IMG/VR virus record: IMGVR_UViG_3300037840_000227
Location: 34,783-98,782 of that record
Origin: a virus
Reading direction: 5' to 3' (one strand)
DNA length: 64,000 bases
The notes below the pieces were generated by a model, which was not told the DNA's origin, ran no database searches, and saw nothing but the letters and a program-made list of their open reading frames with translations. A program made the position numbers and the translations under genes. How positions within the stretch are numbered: position 1 is the stretch's first letter; each line of letters starts with the position of its first letter. Shown here one piece after another: positions 10,277 through 18,813 of this stretch.

Positions 10277-12012
10277 AGCGGATCCTCCTCGCCCTTCTCC
10301 TGTCTGTCGCCGCCGTGCCGGCGAGCGCGCAGGATGTCATCAATCGGCTCTTTTCGGTGACGCCCGGCCTTGGCGTCAGCACGGGCATTGATGTCGGCGG
10401 CCAGCAGCATGTCGTCACCACGCTTCCCTCCGGCCTCACCTATCCATCCCCCCTCGTCACCGGGCAGGGGCTTGATATCGATCCGACGGCGGGGACGCTC
10501 AATCAGGGCATCAACATCCTGCAGGCTCCGGCAGGAACGGCATCCGGGCCGGTTGACCTCAATGTCATCAACATCTCGCCTGATACAACCGTGGCGGGAG
10601 CGAACTTTGTCGACGGGCTGGCGATCATCCTCGGCTTTGGCGGCTCGAGCGTCACCGGCGGCCGGCAGGCGTTGCAGGTCATCACCAGCCTCAATGCGGC
10701 GACTGCGCTTGGCAACCCCAATCAGAACTATGTTGGCCTCGTGGCGGAGGCGCAGTCTCAGGTCAATGACAATGGCACCAACAGCGTCGCGCAAGGGCGT
10801 CTCTACGGGTTCAACCCCATCTGTCGCATGGCTGCGGCGGCGACGTTCTTCTATATCTGCAATTCGATGGAGGCCGACGTCCAGGTTGAGGCTGGCGCTT
10901 CCGTTCTTAATAAATACGGCTTTACCGTCGCCCAAACCGCTCTTGATGCGGTGCATGGCTCGACAAGCGAGGCGGCGATCTTCATTGGCGATCAGATCGG
11001 GGCGGCGGCGCCCTGGAACGTCGGGTTCCTCATCGGCGATGGCGTCAATCAGAACCCCATCTCGGCGACAGGCACACTGCTTCTCTTCAAGGGCGCCCCG
11101 ACGATCGCCAATGTCTTTGATCTTTCCAATGCGACGATCTCGACTTGCGCGCTGAAACTCGCGGCTGACTGCGCCGTCGGCGGCAATGGCAATCTCCTTG
11201 CGCCAACGATCACGGCGACAACCCTCATCACCACGCCGGCCCTGACGATCAGCGGCATCACCGGCTCGACGCAGTGCCTCCAGGTGAGCACGCTCGGCGT
11301 AGTCTCCGGCACTGGGACGGGATGCGGGGGCGGCGGCGGCGGTGGCGGCAACGTCTCTAACTCGGGCACGCCATCGGCGGGTCAGATTGCTCTCTGGGTT
11401 ACTTCGACGACGATCCAGGGCGTCGCCAACCTCCCGGTCGCCAATCTCAATGGCGGCACAGGCGCGTCGAACGCCACCTACTGGCGTGGGGATGGAACAT
11501 GGGCGACGCCGCCAGGCGGCACGGGCCGCGTTCTCCTCAATACGTTGACAGCTTCGAGCTCGGCGTCCCTCCAGGATACAACAAGCATTACGGGCACATA
11601 CGCCCATTATGAATTTGATTTCCAGAATGTCATTCCGGCTTCGAGCATCAACCAGTTCGAGATGCTCGTTTGCACCTCGACTTGCGGCTCGTTCCAGACA
11701 TCTGGCTATGCGGGCATTTTTGGCGATTATGGCAATGGAGGGGCTTCGAGCGGCACCTCGGGCTCGTCTCAGCCGCTCTCCAGCGCCGGCATTACAACCG
11801 CATCCAACCTTAGCGGCTTTGTCCGACTCGATTACCCAGCCACGGCCAACTCACCAATCAGCGGCCAGATCACCGGCGCGATCGTCAGCGGCAATTACTT
11901 CTCCACAGCCCCGCAGGGCTGGTGGAACGGCACAGGAATTACGGGAGTGCAGTTTAAGTTCTCGACAGGCAATATTGCGTCGGGCACAATCAAAATCTAT
12001 GGATTCAACTAA
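10273..12012 (+). CDS. Tail fibre / receptor-binding protein with N-terminal signal-like segment
   Basis: 579 residues from the ATG at 10273, which overlaps the upstream TGA (ATGA); earlier in-frame starts would lie deep inside the upstream gene. The N-terminus (MKRILLALLLSVAAVPASA) looks like a cleavable signal peptide, unusual for a virion protein. The body is beta-rich and Gly/Thr/Ser-rich. A run of eight Gly residues near 350-360 separates it from a C-terminal domain with LNGGTGASNATYWRGDGTW, a motif common in phage tail-fibre tips. The C-terminal 170 residues have no recognised enzymatic motif and probably contact the host surface. Confidence 0.6.
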   Translation: MKRILLALLLSVAAVPASAQDVINRLFSVTPGLGVSTGIDVGGQQHVVTTLPSGLTYPSPLVTGQGLDIDPTAGTLNQGINILQAPAGTASGPVDLNVINISPDTTVAGANFVDGLAIILGFGGSSVTGGRQALQVITSLNAATALGNPNQNYVGLVAEAQSQVNDNGTNSVAQGRLYGFNPICRMAAAATFFYICNSMEADVQVEAGASVLNKYGFTVAQTALDAVHGSTSEAAIFIGDQIGAAAPWNVGFLIGDGVNQNPISATGTLLLFKGAPTIANVFDLSNATISTCALKLAADCAVGGNGNLLAPTITATTLITTPALTISGITGSTQCLQVSTLGVVSGTGTGCGGGGGGGGNVSNSGTPSAGQIALWVTSTTIQGVANLPVANLNGGTGASNATYWRGDGTWATPPGGTGRVLLNTLTASSSASLQDTTSITGTYAHYEFDFQNVIPASSINQFEMLVCTSTCGSFQTSGYAGIFGDYGNGGASSGTSGSSQPLSSAGITTASNLSGFVRLDYPATANSPISGQITGAIVSGNYFSTAPQGWWNGTGITGVQFKFSTGNIASGTIKIYGFN

Positions 12013-12027
12013 CCACGGAGGCGAATC

Positions 12028-12432
12028 ATGAAGCATGTCTTGGCGCTGACCTTTTTCCTGTCGCCCGTCGCGGCGCTGGCCCAGCCGGTCGGCAAACCTA
12101 CCGAGGGGCTCCCGCCAGCGCCGATCACGCTGAGCGCCCAAGAACTCAATGACATCGTTACGACTCTTCGCCAGAGCGGCCTCTTCGTCCAGCAGGCGGA
12201 TGGTTCGATGCAGCCCTATGTCGGCAACGGCGCGGCGAAGGTGATCCAGTTGCTCGCAACGAAGGAAGCGGCAGCCGCTCATGACCTCGCCGAGGCGACG
12301 GCGGCGAAGGCCAAGGAAGAAGAGAAGAAGGCCGACGGCGAGAAGCCGCCACGGCCGCCCCATCGGCCCGACGGCGCCGAACGCACCGAGCCGCTCCGCG
12401 ACGGGGAACATCACACTGAGCCGGCTAAATGA
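12028..12432 (+). CDS. Small secreted/periplasmic hypothetical protein
   Basis: 134 residues with a signal peptide (MKHVLALTFFLSPVAALA), a short central helix-rich part (LSAQELNDIVTTLRQSG) and a Lys/Glu/Pro-rich tail. SD-like GGAGGCG lies upstream. Coupled to the next gene by an ATGA overlap. It follows the tail fibre and may be exported; no family was recognised. Confidence 0.55.
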   Translation: MKHVLALTFFLSPVAALAQPVGKPTEGLPPAPITLSAQELNDIVTTLRQSGLFVQQADGSMQPYVGNGAAKVIQLLATKEAAAAHDLAEATAAKAKEEEKKADGEKPPRPPHRPDGAERTEPLRDGEHHTEPAK

Positions 12433-12755
12433 AGCCGGCGGGGATTGCCGCGGCTTTCCTTATCGCTTCCTACGGGTTCCTTGGCCCGGCCAGCGGGCAC
12501 GATCGTTGGGATAACGGCGATCCAGTTCCGAGTTGGGTGAAGACCCGCTGCTGCGGAAAGTCCGATGTCCACCACATTCCGAATGAGGCCATCCGTATCA
12601 TGGCGGACGGCTATCACATCGAAGGCATCAACACTGTCGTTCCGTTTTCCCAAGCGCTTCCGTCGCCAGACGCGACTTACTGGGGTTTCTGGGCGCCCCT
12701 CGGAGAACCGAACCCTGCCATTTTTTGCTTTTTTGCACCTCCTAATGGGATGTAG
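12429..12755 (+). CDS. Small secreted Cys/His-containing phage protein
   Basis: 108 residues, signal peptide at 1-23, mature part starting HDRWDNGDPVPSW. The pattern W-V-K-T-R-C-C-G-K-S-D-x-H-H recurs in small exported proteins of alphaproteobacteria and their phages. The CC pair and His residues could bind a metal or form a disulfide. It overlaps the upstream gene by 4 bases. After it, 12756-12826 holds only a possible 28-residue frame (ATG at 12771, MKWFMLLVIIL...) that overlaps the next gene in another frame and was not called. Confidence 0.5.
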   Translation: MKPAGIAAAFLIASYGFLGPASGHDRWDNGDPVPSWVKTRCCGKSDVHHIPNEAIRIMADGYHIEGINTVVPFSQALPSPDATYWGFWAPLGEPNPAIFCFFAPPNGM

Positions 12756-12826
12756 TCGTAGGATCCTTCGATGAAATGGTTTATGCTTCTCGTCATCATT
12801 CTTAGCGACGGCCGATATCAGTCGGC

Positions 12827-13366
12827 ATGGTTCCGGCCAGCCGCGCTTTTGACGTGAAGGCTGTCGACGCATTCTTGGACGAAAAGGGAAAGCTTCTCCA
12901 AGGCGCGCCGCCGACCTGGATTCCCGGCCGCGATGGCATTGAGTTGATGGCCATTTGGAATATCGAAGACAGCTTAGGCATTGTTCGAGCGCATCTGAGA
13001 TTTAGGGTTGATCCGCAGAGCCGGAGCTACCCGAGCGTTTCGCTGATTTTTCGCAACAATCAAGTATGGCGCATTGATCTTGCGGAGCTGACCCTCTGCA
13101 AGCCAAATCCGGTATGGGCAAGGTCTGTCGGCGCGCCAAGCACGGTTTGCGGGTCCCACAGTCACGGGTGGCCCGATAATCGCGAACACATCCTAAGCCA
13201 GGAAATGTGGGAGTTGCCGTGCCGCCAACCGATAGCTCCGCAGATTAGGCGTCTTCCGCATGCCGTTCCCTGGCTGGCCGAACGGATTAACTTGACGTTG
13301 AGTCCTGATCAGCGAGACTTCGACGTGCCTCCGCAGGCGAGTTTGTTTTGGAACGACCGGTCATGA
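12827..13366 (+). CDS. Hypothetical protein, first of a coupled pair
   Basis: 179 residues, soluble, with dense conserved-looking blocks (HLRFRVD, YPSVSLIFR, VWRIDL, CGSHSHGWPDNREHIL) and a C-terminal LPHAVPWLAERINL. The His-rich SHSHGW stretch could bind metal. It ends in an ATGA overlap with the next gene, a DUF1828-like protein, so the two are probably made together. Function unknown. Confidence 0.55.
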   Translation: MVPASRAFDVKAVDAFLDEKGKLLQGAPPTWIPGRDGIELMAIWNIEDSLGIVRAHLRFRVDPQSRSYPSVSLIFRNNQVWRIDLAELTLCKPNPVWARSVGAPSTVCGSHSHGWPDNREHILSQEMWELPCRQPIAPQIRRLPHAVPWLAERINLTLSPDQRDFDVPPQASLFWNDRS

Positions 13367-13866
13367 TCTGTGAGGCTGTCCAGGGCGCGTTAAGCAACTT
13401 CGGCTCGTGTGAGGAGTCGGAGAGCGGAGCCCGCATTCCCACGCATTGCCTTTATCCGTCTTTTGAGACGGTACATGTTCATATCGTGAGGTACGGGGAT
13501 GGCTTTAAAGTTCACGATGGTTCCGGAGCCTTTCGATGTGCGTGGGATCACGGCCGTGACGCACCGATGATTACTCGCTGCCTAAGTCGGGAGGCGTCAC
13601 GCTACCACATTAGCGTTCGCGAAGGCTCCCTTGTTGCTGACGCCCCCACTATTGACTGGCTGGGGAGCGCCATCCTATCGGTGTGCAATGCGTCGGCCGC
13701 CGCCGCAAATGCGGCCGTTGCGCATTTCGCGGCCGCGGCCGAATCGGACCTTGCAGACAGAATTAATGAATCGCTCGTGCGAGAATTCACCAAGAAGCGC
13801 GTCGCGAGAGAATTTCTGTCGCGATTGTTCGGTGCGTTCAAGGCAGTGTGGGGATGGGGTTTCTAA
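13363..13866 (+). CDS. DUF1828-like protein, second of a coupled pair
   Basis: 167 residues from ATG 13363, overlapping the upstream stop (ATGA); a TTG 15 bases earlier is less likely. The N-terminal 60 residues (ARIPTHCLYPSFETVHVHIV then DGFKVHDGSG) resemble the DUF1828 fold: an I-P-T-x-x-x-Y-P strand followed by a D-G-S/G turn. The C-terminus is Ala-rich helical. The assignment rests on pattern only; function of DUF1828 is not established. Confidence 0.45.
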   Translation: MICEAVQGALSNFGSCEESESGARIPTHCLYPSFETVHVHIVRYGDGFKVHDGSGAFRCAWDHGRDAPMITRCLSREASRYHISVREGSLVADAPTIDWLGSAILSVCNASAAAANAAVAHFAAAAESDLADRINESLVREFTKKRVAREFLSRLFGAFKAVWGWGF

Positions 13867-13892
13867 CGACTCCTTGATTTCAGCCGCCTGGC

Positions 13893-14156
13893 ATGGGAAA
13901 TGTGGCTAAAATGCTACTGCCAAGGCCCAAAAGGCGCCCTCCAGTTGCAGAATCGTCGTATTTAGTGGAAAAGCTACGCCAGTTGGCTCGGGGACGACCG
14001 GCGATGACCCAAGGGCAGATTGCAGCGGAACTCGGTGTAGGCATCACCAGTGTTCACCGCTGGGCTAAAAAGCACCACATTCCGACATTGAGCCGGTCTG
14101 AGGGACGACTCGTCGCCATGGCGCAACGCGCTGGCCGTGTCGGGCGGGGCCCCTAA
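13893..14156 (+). CDS. Small helix-turn-helix DNA-binding protein
   Basis: 87 residues, basic. A helix-turn-helix is visible at about 36-62: MTQGQIAAELGVGITSVHRWAKK, read here as Q-I-A-A-E-L-G-V then S-V-H-R-W. Its stop overlaps the start of the metallophosphoesterase gene (TAATG), and that protein also begins with a winged-helix-like segment, so both may bind the same DNA. A role as regulator or as a partner of the phosphoesterase is inference. Confidence 0.6.
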   Translation: MGNVAKMLLPRPKRRPPVAESSYLVEKLRQLARGRPAMTQGQIAAELGVGITSVHRWAKKHHIPTLSRSEGRLVAMAQRAGRVGRGP

Positions 14157-15412
14157 TGGGCGCCGCGCCTCTCACGCCGCAGCAAATGGCTGCGACGCGC
14201 GAGGCCATTTCCAAAAGTTTGCGTCCGGACGGCTCCGTTAACGCAACGGAGGCCTCCAGGCTCCTCGGAATCACGCGCTCTGCGCTGCATCTTAGAATGC
14301 AGCGTCTCGACGAATACGATGAGCGCTTGCGGAAGGCCGAGCATGGCGAGCTAGGCTTCGACGCGGTGCTGCCCGGCTACACGATCAAGTCGACATCCAG
14401 CGATGGCGAGAAGACTTGGGTTAAGCAGGTCAAGGAGCACGGCGGCCAGTTCGCCACTCCAACCGAGCATACCGTCAAGGGCGTCTCGGCATTGATCGAC
14501 GCACAGGGCCGCGTCATTCAGCAATGGGTCAAGACGCGGCAGGGGGCGGTTGACCCGGCTGAATTAGCCCGCGGCTTAGAGGCGTCATTTGCTGACTTCG
14601 AGCCTAGCGCTGCGCCCAAACCGCCGCCGGAGGGGGACCTAGCGGATCAGCTTGCAGTCTTTCCTTGGGCAGACCCGCACCTCGGGCTCCTGGTGTGGGG
14701 GGAAGAGGCGGCGATCGACTGGGACCTGAATACAGCCGTGAAGGTGATGAACGATGCTTTCTCGAAGGTGATTGCGCGGACGCCCGCGACAGCCAAGGCA
14801 ATATTGCTCGTGGGCGGCGATACGATGCATGCCGACTCAAACGAAAATCGCACGCCTCAGAGCGGACATGCCCTTCAGGTTGACGGCCGGTTCCCCAAGG
14901 TCATGCAAATCACCTGTGAGACGATCGTCCGGAATGCTGATTTGCTTCTCTCGCACCACGGCGAGGTCGAGATTATCGTTGTCCCCGGCAACCATGACGA
15001 AATGAGCGCCTATGCGATCGCCTACTTCCTCAACGCCTGGTATCGCAATGAGCCTCGCATGCGGGTGGACACCTCGCCCTCTCTCTTCCGGTTCAGGGAA
15101 TTTGGGCGTGTGATGATCGCCACTACGCATGGGCACGCCGCGAAGATAAAGAACATGCCGGCGATCATGGCGGCGCGCGAGCCAGAGATGTGGGGACGCA
15201 CCCAGCACCGCTATTGCCTCGGATTCCACATCCACCACCAGCAGAAGACAGTCTCCGAAGGCGGCGGCTGCATCACTGAGACGTTCCAGATCATCGCGCC
15301 CCAGGATGCTTGGCACTTTAACCAGGGCTACCTCTCCGGGCGCTCGCTTCAATCCATCGTCTATGACAGAGAACACGGAGAGGTCGGCCGCACCCGAGTC
15401 GCAGTCCTATAG
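14156..15412 (+). CDS. Metallophosphoesterase with N-terminal helix-turn-helix
   Basis: 418 residues. An N-terminal HTH (ATEASRLLGITRSALHLRMQ, residues 25-44) is followed by a calcineurin-like metallophosphoesterase domain. Metal-binding motifs in order: ADPHLG (D-x-H), LVGGDTMH (G-D), VVPGNHDE (G-N-H-D), ATTHGH (H-G-H) and a late LGFHIHHQ (H-x-H). This is the complete set for a two-metal phosphodiesterase or nuclease. Similar phage proteins are usually annotated as metallophosphatase of unknown substrate; DNA or nucleotide cleavage is plausible given the HTH. Starts at TAATG overlap with the small HTH gene. Confidence 0.8.
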   Translation: MGAAPLTPQQMAATREAISKSLRPDGSVNATEASRLLGITRSALHLRMQRLDEYDERLRKAEHGELGFDAVLPGYTIKSTSSDGEKTWVKQVKEHGGQFATPTEHTVKGVSALIDAQGRVIQQWVKTRQGAVDPAELARGLEASFADFEPSAAPKPPPEGDLADQLAVFPWADPHLGLLVWGEEAAIDWDLNTAVKVMNDAFSKVIARTPATAKAILLVGGDTMHADSNENRTPQSGHALQVDGRFPKVMQITCETIVRNADLLLSHHGEVEIIVVPGNHDEMSAYAIAYFLNAWYRNEPRMRVDTSPSLFRFREFGRVMIATTHGHAAKIKNMPAIMAAREPEMWGRTQHRYCLGFHIHHQQKTVSEGGGCITETFQIIAPQDAWHFNQGYLSGRSLQSIVYDREHGEVGRTRVAVL

Positions 15413-15420
15413 GAGCAACC

Positions 15421-15951
15421 ATGGCGCGAGTTGGAGATTGGATTCAAACCTTCACAGGCAAGCAGTTTTGGCCGCTCGATCCCCGGCCGGATGAAATCTG
15501 CATTGAGGATATTGCCCACGCCTTATCAATGCAGTGTCGATATTCGGGGCACTCGAAAAAGTTCTACTCGGTGTGCGAGCACAGCGTCCACGTAAGTTTC
15601 ACCTGCGATCCGGCGGACGCCTTCTGGGGGCTCCTTCACGACGCCTCCGAGGCTTATATCGTCGACATTCCCCGGCCGATAAAGCCCTACCTGACGAATT
15701 ACGAAAAGCTTGAGGCCTTGGTGATGGCGGCCGTATGCGAGAAGTTTGATTTGCCGAAGGAAATGCCCGCTAGTGTGAAGACGGCGGACTTCGGGATGCT
15801 CACCTCGGAAATGGAGCAACTCATGGCGCCGCCGGCAGCCGACTGGCATATTGACCTCAATGCGCCGCGCGTGAGGCTATTCTGCTGGGATCCTGACACG
15901 GCTCGGCGCATGTTCTTGCACCGCTTCAATCAACTGGCCTTTGGGGGATGA
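15421..15951 (+). CDS. HD-domain phosphohydrolase (YfbR-like)
   Basis: 176 residues with an SD (AGGAGCAACC) just before the ATG. HD signature: an early His in YSGHSKKFYSVCEHSVHV, then LLHDASEAYIVDIPRP with the metal-binding H-D, and a distal Asp in VKTADFGML. This matches phage and bacterial HD hydrolases related to YfbR, which remove phosphate from deoxynucleoside monophosphates. It may adjust nucleotide pools for phage DNA synthesis. Coupled to the next gene by ATGA. Confidence 0.75.
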   Translation: MARVGDWIQTFTGKQFWPLDPRPDEICIEDIAHALSMQCRYSGHSKKFYSVCEHSVHVSFTCDPADAFWGLLHDASEAYIVDIPRPIKPYLTNYEKLEALVMAAVCEKFDLPKEMPASVKTADFGMLTSEMEQLMAPPAADWHIDLNAPRVRLFCWDPDTARRMFLHRFNQLAFGG

Positions 15952-16256
15952 CGATGGCCAAGCGCCTCAACCGACGCGAGCTGGCCGAGCACGTCGGTCA
16001 GCTTATCGCCTCGGAGCGGAATGCGACGCATGGCGATCCGCATATCCAGTTCGCCTGCCAGCGGGCGCTTATGGAGGTTCTCGAGCGCCATCCCTCCTTC
16101 GCCGAGCTGGGCCCCACCGAGCGCCACGCAATGGAGATGATCACGACGAAGATCTCGAGGATCGCGTGCGGAGCCAATATCCAGGACACATGGGTTGATA
16201 TCAGCGGCTATGCCCTGATCGCGGCCGAAGTTGCGGAGAAGCCGCTCACCAAATGA
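15948..16256 (+). CDS. DUF6378-like phage protein
   Basis: 102 residues, start at ATG overlapping the upstream stop. Contains R-N-A-T-H-G-D-P, then ERHAMEMITTKISRIACG and DTWVDISGYALIAAE: the H-G-D, K-x-x-R and D-x-x-G-Y-A signature of the DUF6378 family common in phage genomes. All-helical and MazG-like in layout, so it may act on nucleotides beside the HD hydrolase; that is inference. Confidence 0.6.
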   Translation: MTMAKRLNRRELAEHVGQLIASERNATHGDPHIQFACQRALMEVLERHPSFAELGPTERHAMEMITTKISRIACGANIQDTWVDISGYALIAAEVAEKPLTK

Positions 16257-16268
16257 GGGGATACGGAC

Positions 16269-16844
16269 TTGACGCATCTCAACTATGTGCGAAACACCTC
16301 CGGGTTGCCCGCAACGATTGAGCAGGCGAAATTGATGGGAACTACCCAGTATTTCACGGGTATCCCATGCGCCCGAGGGCACATAGCGCCCAGAACATTA
16401 AGTAGCCGTGGATGTGTGGAGTGTGTTCGTCTCCACCGCTTAAAATATTTGTCTGTTCCTGAGAACAGGGAGAAGCTTAGAGCCACTCGCAATAGGAAAT
16501 GCGAACGGGAGACATTCGCCAAACGGAAACGAAATCTTAAGACGTGGGCATGGACTATAATTACTAATCTGCGCTCGCGCGCGAAACAAAAGGGTCTTGA
16601 GTGCTCTATCCTTCCGAGCGACATCTTCGTTCCGACTGTGTGTCCTGTCCTTGGCATTCCTCTTATGGCGGGTGCAGAATCTCCTAAGGCCAACTGGCCT
16701 TCAGTAGACCGCGTAGATAATGCCTGCGGCTATGTGAAGGGGAATATCCGGGTGATCAGCGCACGCGCAAACCACTTAAAAAGCGACGCAACTGTCGAAG
16801 AGATAAGGAGCCTTCTTGCCTATATGGAGGGAAGGCTATTTTGA
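16269..16844 (+). CDS. Free-standing HNH-type endonuclease with zinc motif
   Basis: 191 residues, TTG start. The N-terminal part has GIPCARGHIAPR and RGCVECVR (two C-x-x-C/H-like metal sites). The C-terminal part has CPVLGIPLM then SVDRVDNACGYVKGNIRVIS and a final ARANHLKSDAT, the S-x-D-R-x-D-x-x-x-G-Y-x-x-G-N layout seen in phage-borne putative homing or HNH endonucleases. Base composition is visibly more AT-rich than neighbours, consistent with separate acquisition. Its end overlaps the start of the next gene. Confidence 0.65.
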   Translation: MTHLNYVRNTSGLPATIEQAKLMGTTQYFTGIPCARGHIAPRTLSSRGCVECVRLHRLKYLSVPENREKLRATRNRKCERETFAKRKRNLKTWAWTIITNLRSRAKQKGLECSILPSDIFVPTVCPVLGIPLMAGAESPKANWPSVDRVDNACGYVKGNIRVISARANHLKSDATVEEIRSLLAYMEGRLF

Positions 16845-17308
16845 CTACAATTGCCGTCAGAAAAGGAGCGCTTGCCACCGACAGCCGAGTCACGTCCGAG
16901 GACGGCCTTTCGCCTGAGACGACGAAGAAGGCCTGGATCAGCCAGAAGCATAAGGCGATCTTCGCCTGTGCGGGAGATCTGGCGAACGTCAACGCCGCCG
17001 CGAAAATGGTTGAGGCTAAAAGGAAATTGCCATGGGACGCGCCGACTGCTTGGGCGCACCGCGACATGCCGGACCTCGATGATTCGATCATCATTGTCCT
17101 GCGCAAGGATGGCCGCATGTTCGTCATAGAGGCGCAAGGCTGGTATGAGTCGGAGAGTCCGTTCTATGCCGTCGGCTCCGGCGCGATGGCGGCGCTAGCG
17201 GCGATGAAAATGGGCGCTAGCGCGCAGCGGGCGGTCAAGATCGCGATCGAGCTCGATCATATGTCGGGGCCTCCCGTGGTAGTCTTCAAAACCTCGGATA
17301 TTCGCTAA
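16841..17308 (+). CDS. Proteasome/HslV-like Ntn hydrolase
   Basis: 155 residues from TTG 16841. After Met removal the chain begins with Thr-Thr (TTIAVRKGALATDSRV), matching the N-terminal nucleophile Thr and the conserved Asp-Ser of proteasome beta subunits and HslV. A central AIFACAGDLANV strand and late FYAVGSGAMAALAAMKMG match the S-G and G-S-G-x-x-x-A-L-x-A motifs of that fold. Phage-borne members of this family are known but their substrates are not. No ATPase partner of HslU type lies nearby; the MoxR protein at 50.8 kb is the only stand-alone AAA+ recognised. Confidence 0.7.
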   Translation: MTTIAVRKGALATDSRVTSEDGLSPETTKKAWISQKHKAIFACAGDLANVNAAAKMVEAKRKLPWDAPTAWAHRDMPDLDDSIIIVLRKDGRMFVIEAQGWYESESPFYAVGSGAMAALAAMKMGASAQRAVKIAIELDHMSGPPVVVFKTSDIR

Positions 17309-17373
17309 TCGACAATTCGCCGTGCGCAAGCCCCTGATTGGGACTATGCTGGGGGAGACAAAGCGGGGATCTC

Positions 17374-17739
17374 ATGAGAGCGCTTATCGCTTCCCTCCTT
17401 CTCTTCGCCGCCCCGACAGTGGCCGGCGCCGTCTCTTGCGAGCAGGACGCGGCGCCTATCAAGGCTGCGATTACGGACAAGGGCGGACGCTGGATCGAAC
17501 TCAATCACGATCAGCGGATGTTTGTCGCCGCCTATTATATCCTCTCGCCCGCCACACCCTCCAACGCGCCGCTGGGGGACAAGACTGTCCTTGCCAAGTT
17601 GCCGGGCGATAAGGGAGGCCTTTTAATTTGGCTGGACGGCGACAAGGCCTGCGTGGCGCTCCCGATCCCAGACGAGCTCCTTACCCTCATGGACGATGTG
17701 ACAAGCGGCGAGGTCCATCACGTAGGAAGCGGTTCGTGA
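17374..17739 (+). CDS. Small secreted hypothetical protein
   Basis: 121 residues from ATG 17374 (preceded by GGGGAT), chosen because it begins a clear signal peptide (MRALIASLLLFAAPTVAGA). The mature part has two Cys residues (VSCEQD and KACVALP) that could form a disulfide. It lies just upstream of the endolysin; a periplasmic lysis-accessory role is possible but unproven. Confidence 0.55.
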   Translation: MRALIASLLLFAAPTVAGAVSCEQDAAPIKAAITDKGGRWIELNHDQRMFVAAYYILSPATPSNAPLGDKTVLAKLPGDKGGLLIWLDGDKACVALPIPDELLTLMDDVTSGEVHHVGSGS

Positions 17740-17748
17740 GGGCTCCCG

Positions 17749-18813
17749 ATGGGCGACTGGCTCGGGTTTGATCCAACTCCCTACACACCAGATGAATGGA
17801 TCGCGCATGTCGCGTCGCTTGATCTATCGAAGATGCTATGGAAGCCGAGCAAAATTGTTCTTCACGCCACCGGGCTACCGACATTATCGCAATGGGTTGA
17901 GCTGGGGCCGGCTCATGACGCGCGGCTACGCAACCTCGAAGCGCTTTATCAAGGCATGGGCTGGAAACATGGCCCCCATGCGTTTGTTTCACGCTCGCAT
18001 ATCAACGGGTTCTCGACTCTCTATGATCGCGGTACGCACGATTCCTGCGAAAACGCCGTCGCCTTCGGGATAGAGCAGGCTGGCAACTACAATATCGGCT
18101 ACGACGCCTACCTGACCGGCGACGGCGCGCTTGTCCGCACAAACGCGATCTTGTGCGTATCGACTTTGGCGTTGAGATTCCATGTCGCAGAAGTCGATAT
18201 CATCCCCCACTCGGCTTGCCGGGCCGACGGTCATTTCAATTGTCCGGGCAATGAAAACGACATGGGCCTCTTCGTGCGTGACGTGCGCGCCAAGATGGTT
18301 GATCTGCTGAACCACCCGGCGACCGGATCCTCCTTTTCCCTGCCGCCATGGCCGGCGCCCGGCGATCCCTTCTTCGCCCTCGGCGCGCGGGTGTGGAACA
18401 AGTGGCTATCGCTTGCCTATGACGTCCCAGCGGTTGCCGCCCTGACCGGGCGCGGCGAAGGTGAATGCTCGTTGAATGTCAAACTCCGCGGCGACAGCGG
18501 AACGGCTGGAGGGCTCTATCAGTGGCATAAGCCGCGCCGCGACTTGATTCTCGCCGGTTGCGGGATCGATGTCTGGGCGGAACCGGACATAGAGAAGCAT
18601 GTCGCGGCCGCGCACTGGGAATTGCATAATAGCGAGCGTGTCGCGCTCGAAAAGATCGAGGCGGCGACAACGATTGCCGATGCGGGCGCGGCCGTCGCGG
18701 TCTTCTATTGCCGCGCCGGCGCGCCGCTGGCTGCCCAAAAGACAGGCGCCTATGCCCAGCGGTGGGCGACACTGTTTCAAAATGATCCAAGCCTTCTTCA
18801 GGTTTCGCCCTAA
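17749..18813 (+). CDS. Two-domain endolysin: N-acetylmuramoyl-L-alanine amidase plus lysozyme-like domain
   Basis: 354 residues without signal peptide. Residues 30-190 form an Amidase_2-type domain with zinc-ligand candidates His39 (KIVLHATGLP), His77 (KHGPHAFV) and a late site in IIPHSACRADGHFNCPG. Residues about 215-350 carry a second domain: GRGEGECSLN, then RGDSGTAGGLYQWHKPRRD, which mirrors the E...G-x-x-G-L-F-Q-W signature of the lysozyme domain in the first virion gene of this window. So it should cut both the amide bond and the glycan strand. Small holin-like genes follow. Stop overlaps the next ATG (TAATG). Confidence 0.8.
   Translation: MGDWLGFDPTPYTPDEWIAHVASLDLSKMLWKPSKIVLHATGLPTLSQWVELGPAHDARLRNLEALYQGMGWKHGPHAFVSRSHINGFSTLYDRGTHDSCENAVAFGIEQAGNYNIGYDAYLTGDGALVRTNAILCVSTLALRFHVAEVDIIPHSACRADGHFNCPGNENDMGLFVRDVRAKMVDLLNHPATGSSFSLPPWPAPGDPFFALGARVWNKWLSLAYDVPAVAALTGRGEGECSLNVKLRGDSGTAGGLYQWHKPRRDLILAGCGIDVWAEPDIEKHVAAAHWELHNSERVALEKIEAATTIADAGAAVAVFYCRAGAPLAAQKTGAYAQRWATLFQNDPSLLQVSP

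Noticed and set aside
10216-11607. 463-codon minus-strand open frame inside the tail-fibre gene
   Set aside because: Antisense shadow: extreme Arg/Asp/Ala composition, no motif, opposite a protein with a signal-like N-terminus and tail-fibre motifs.
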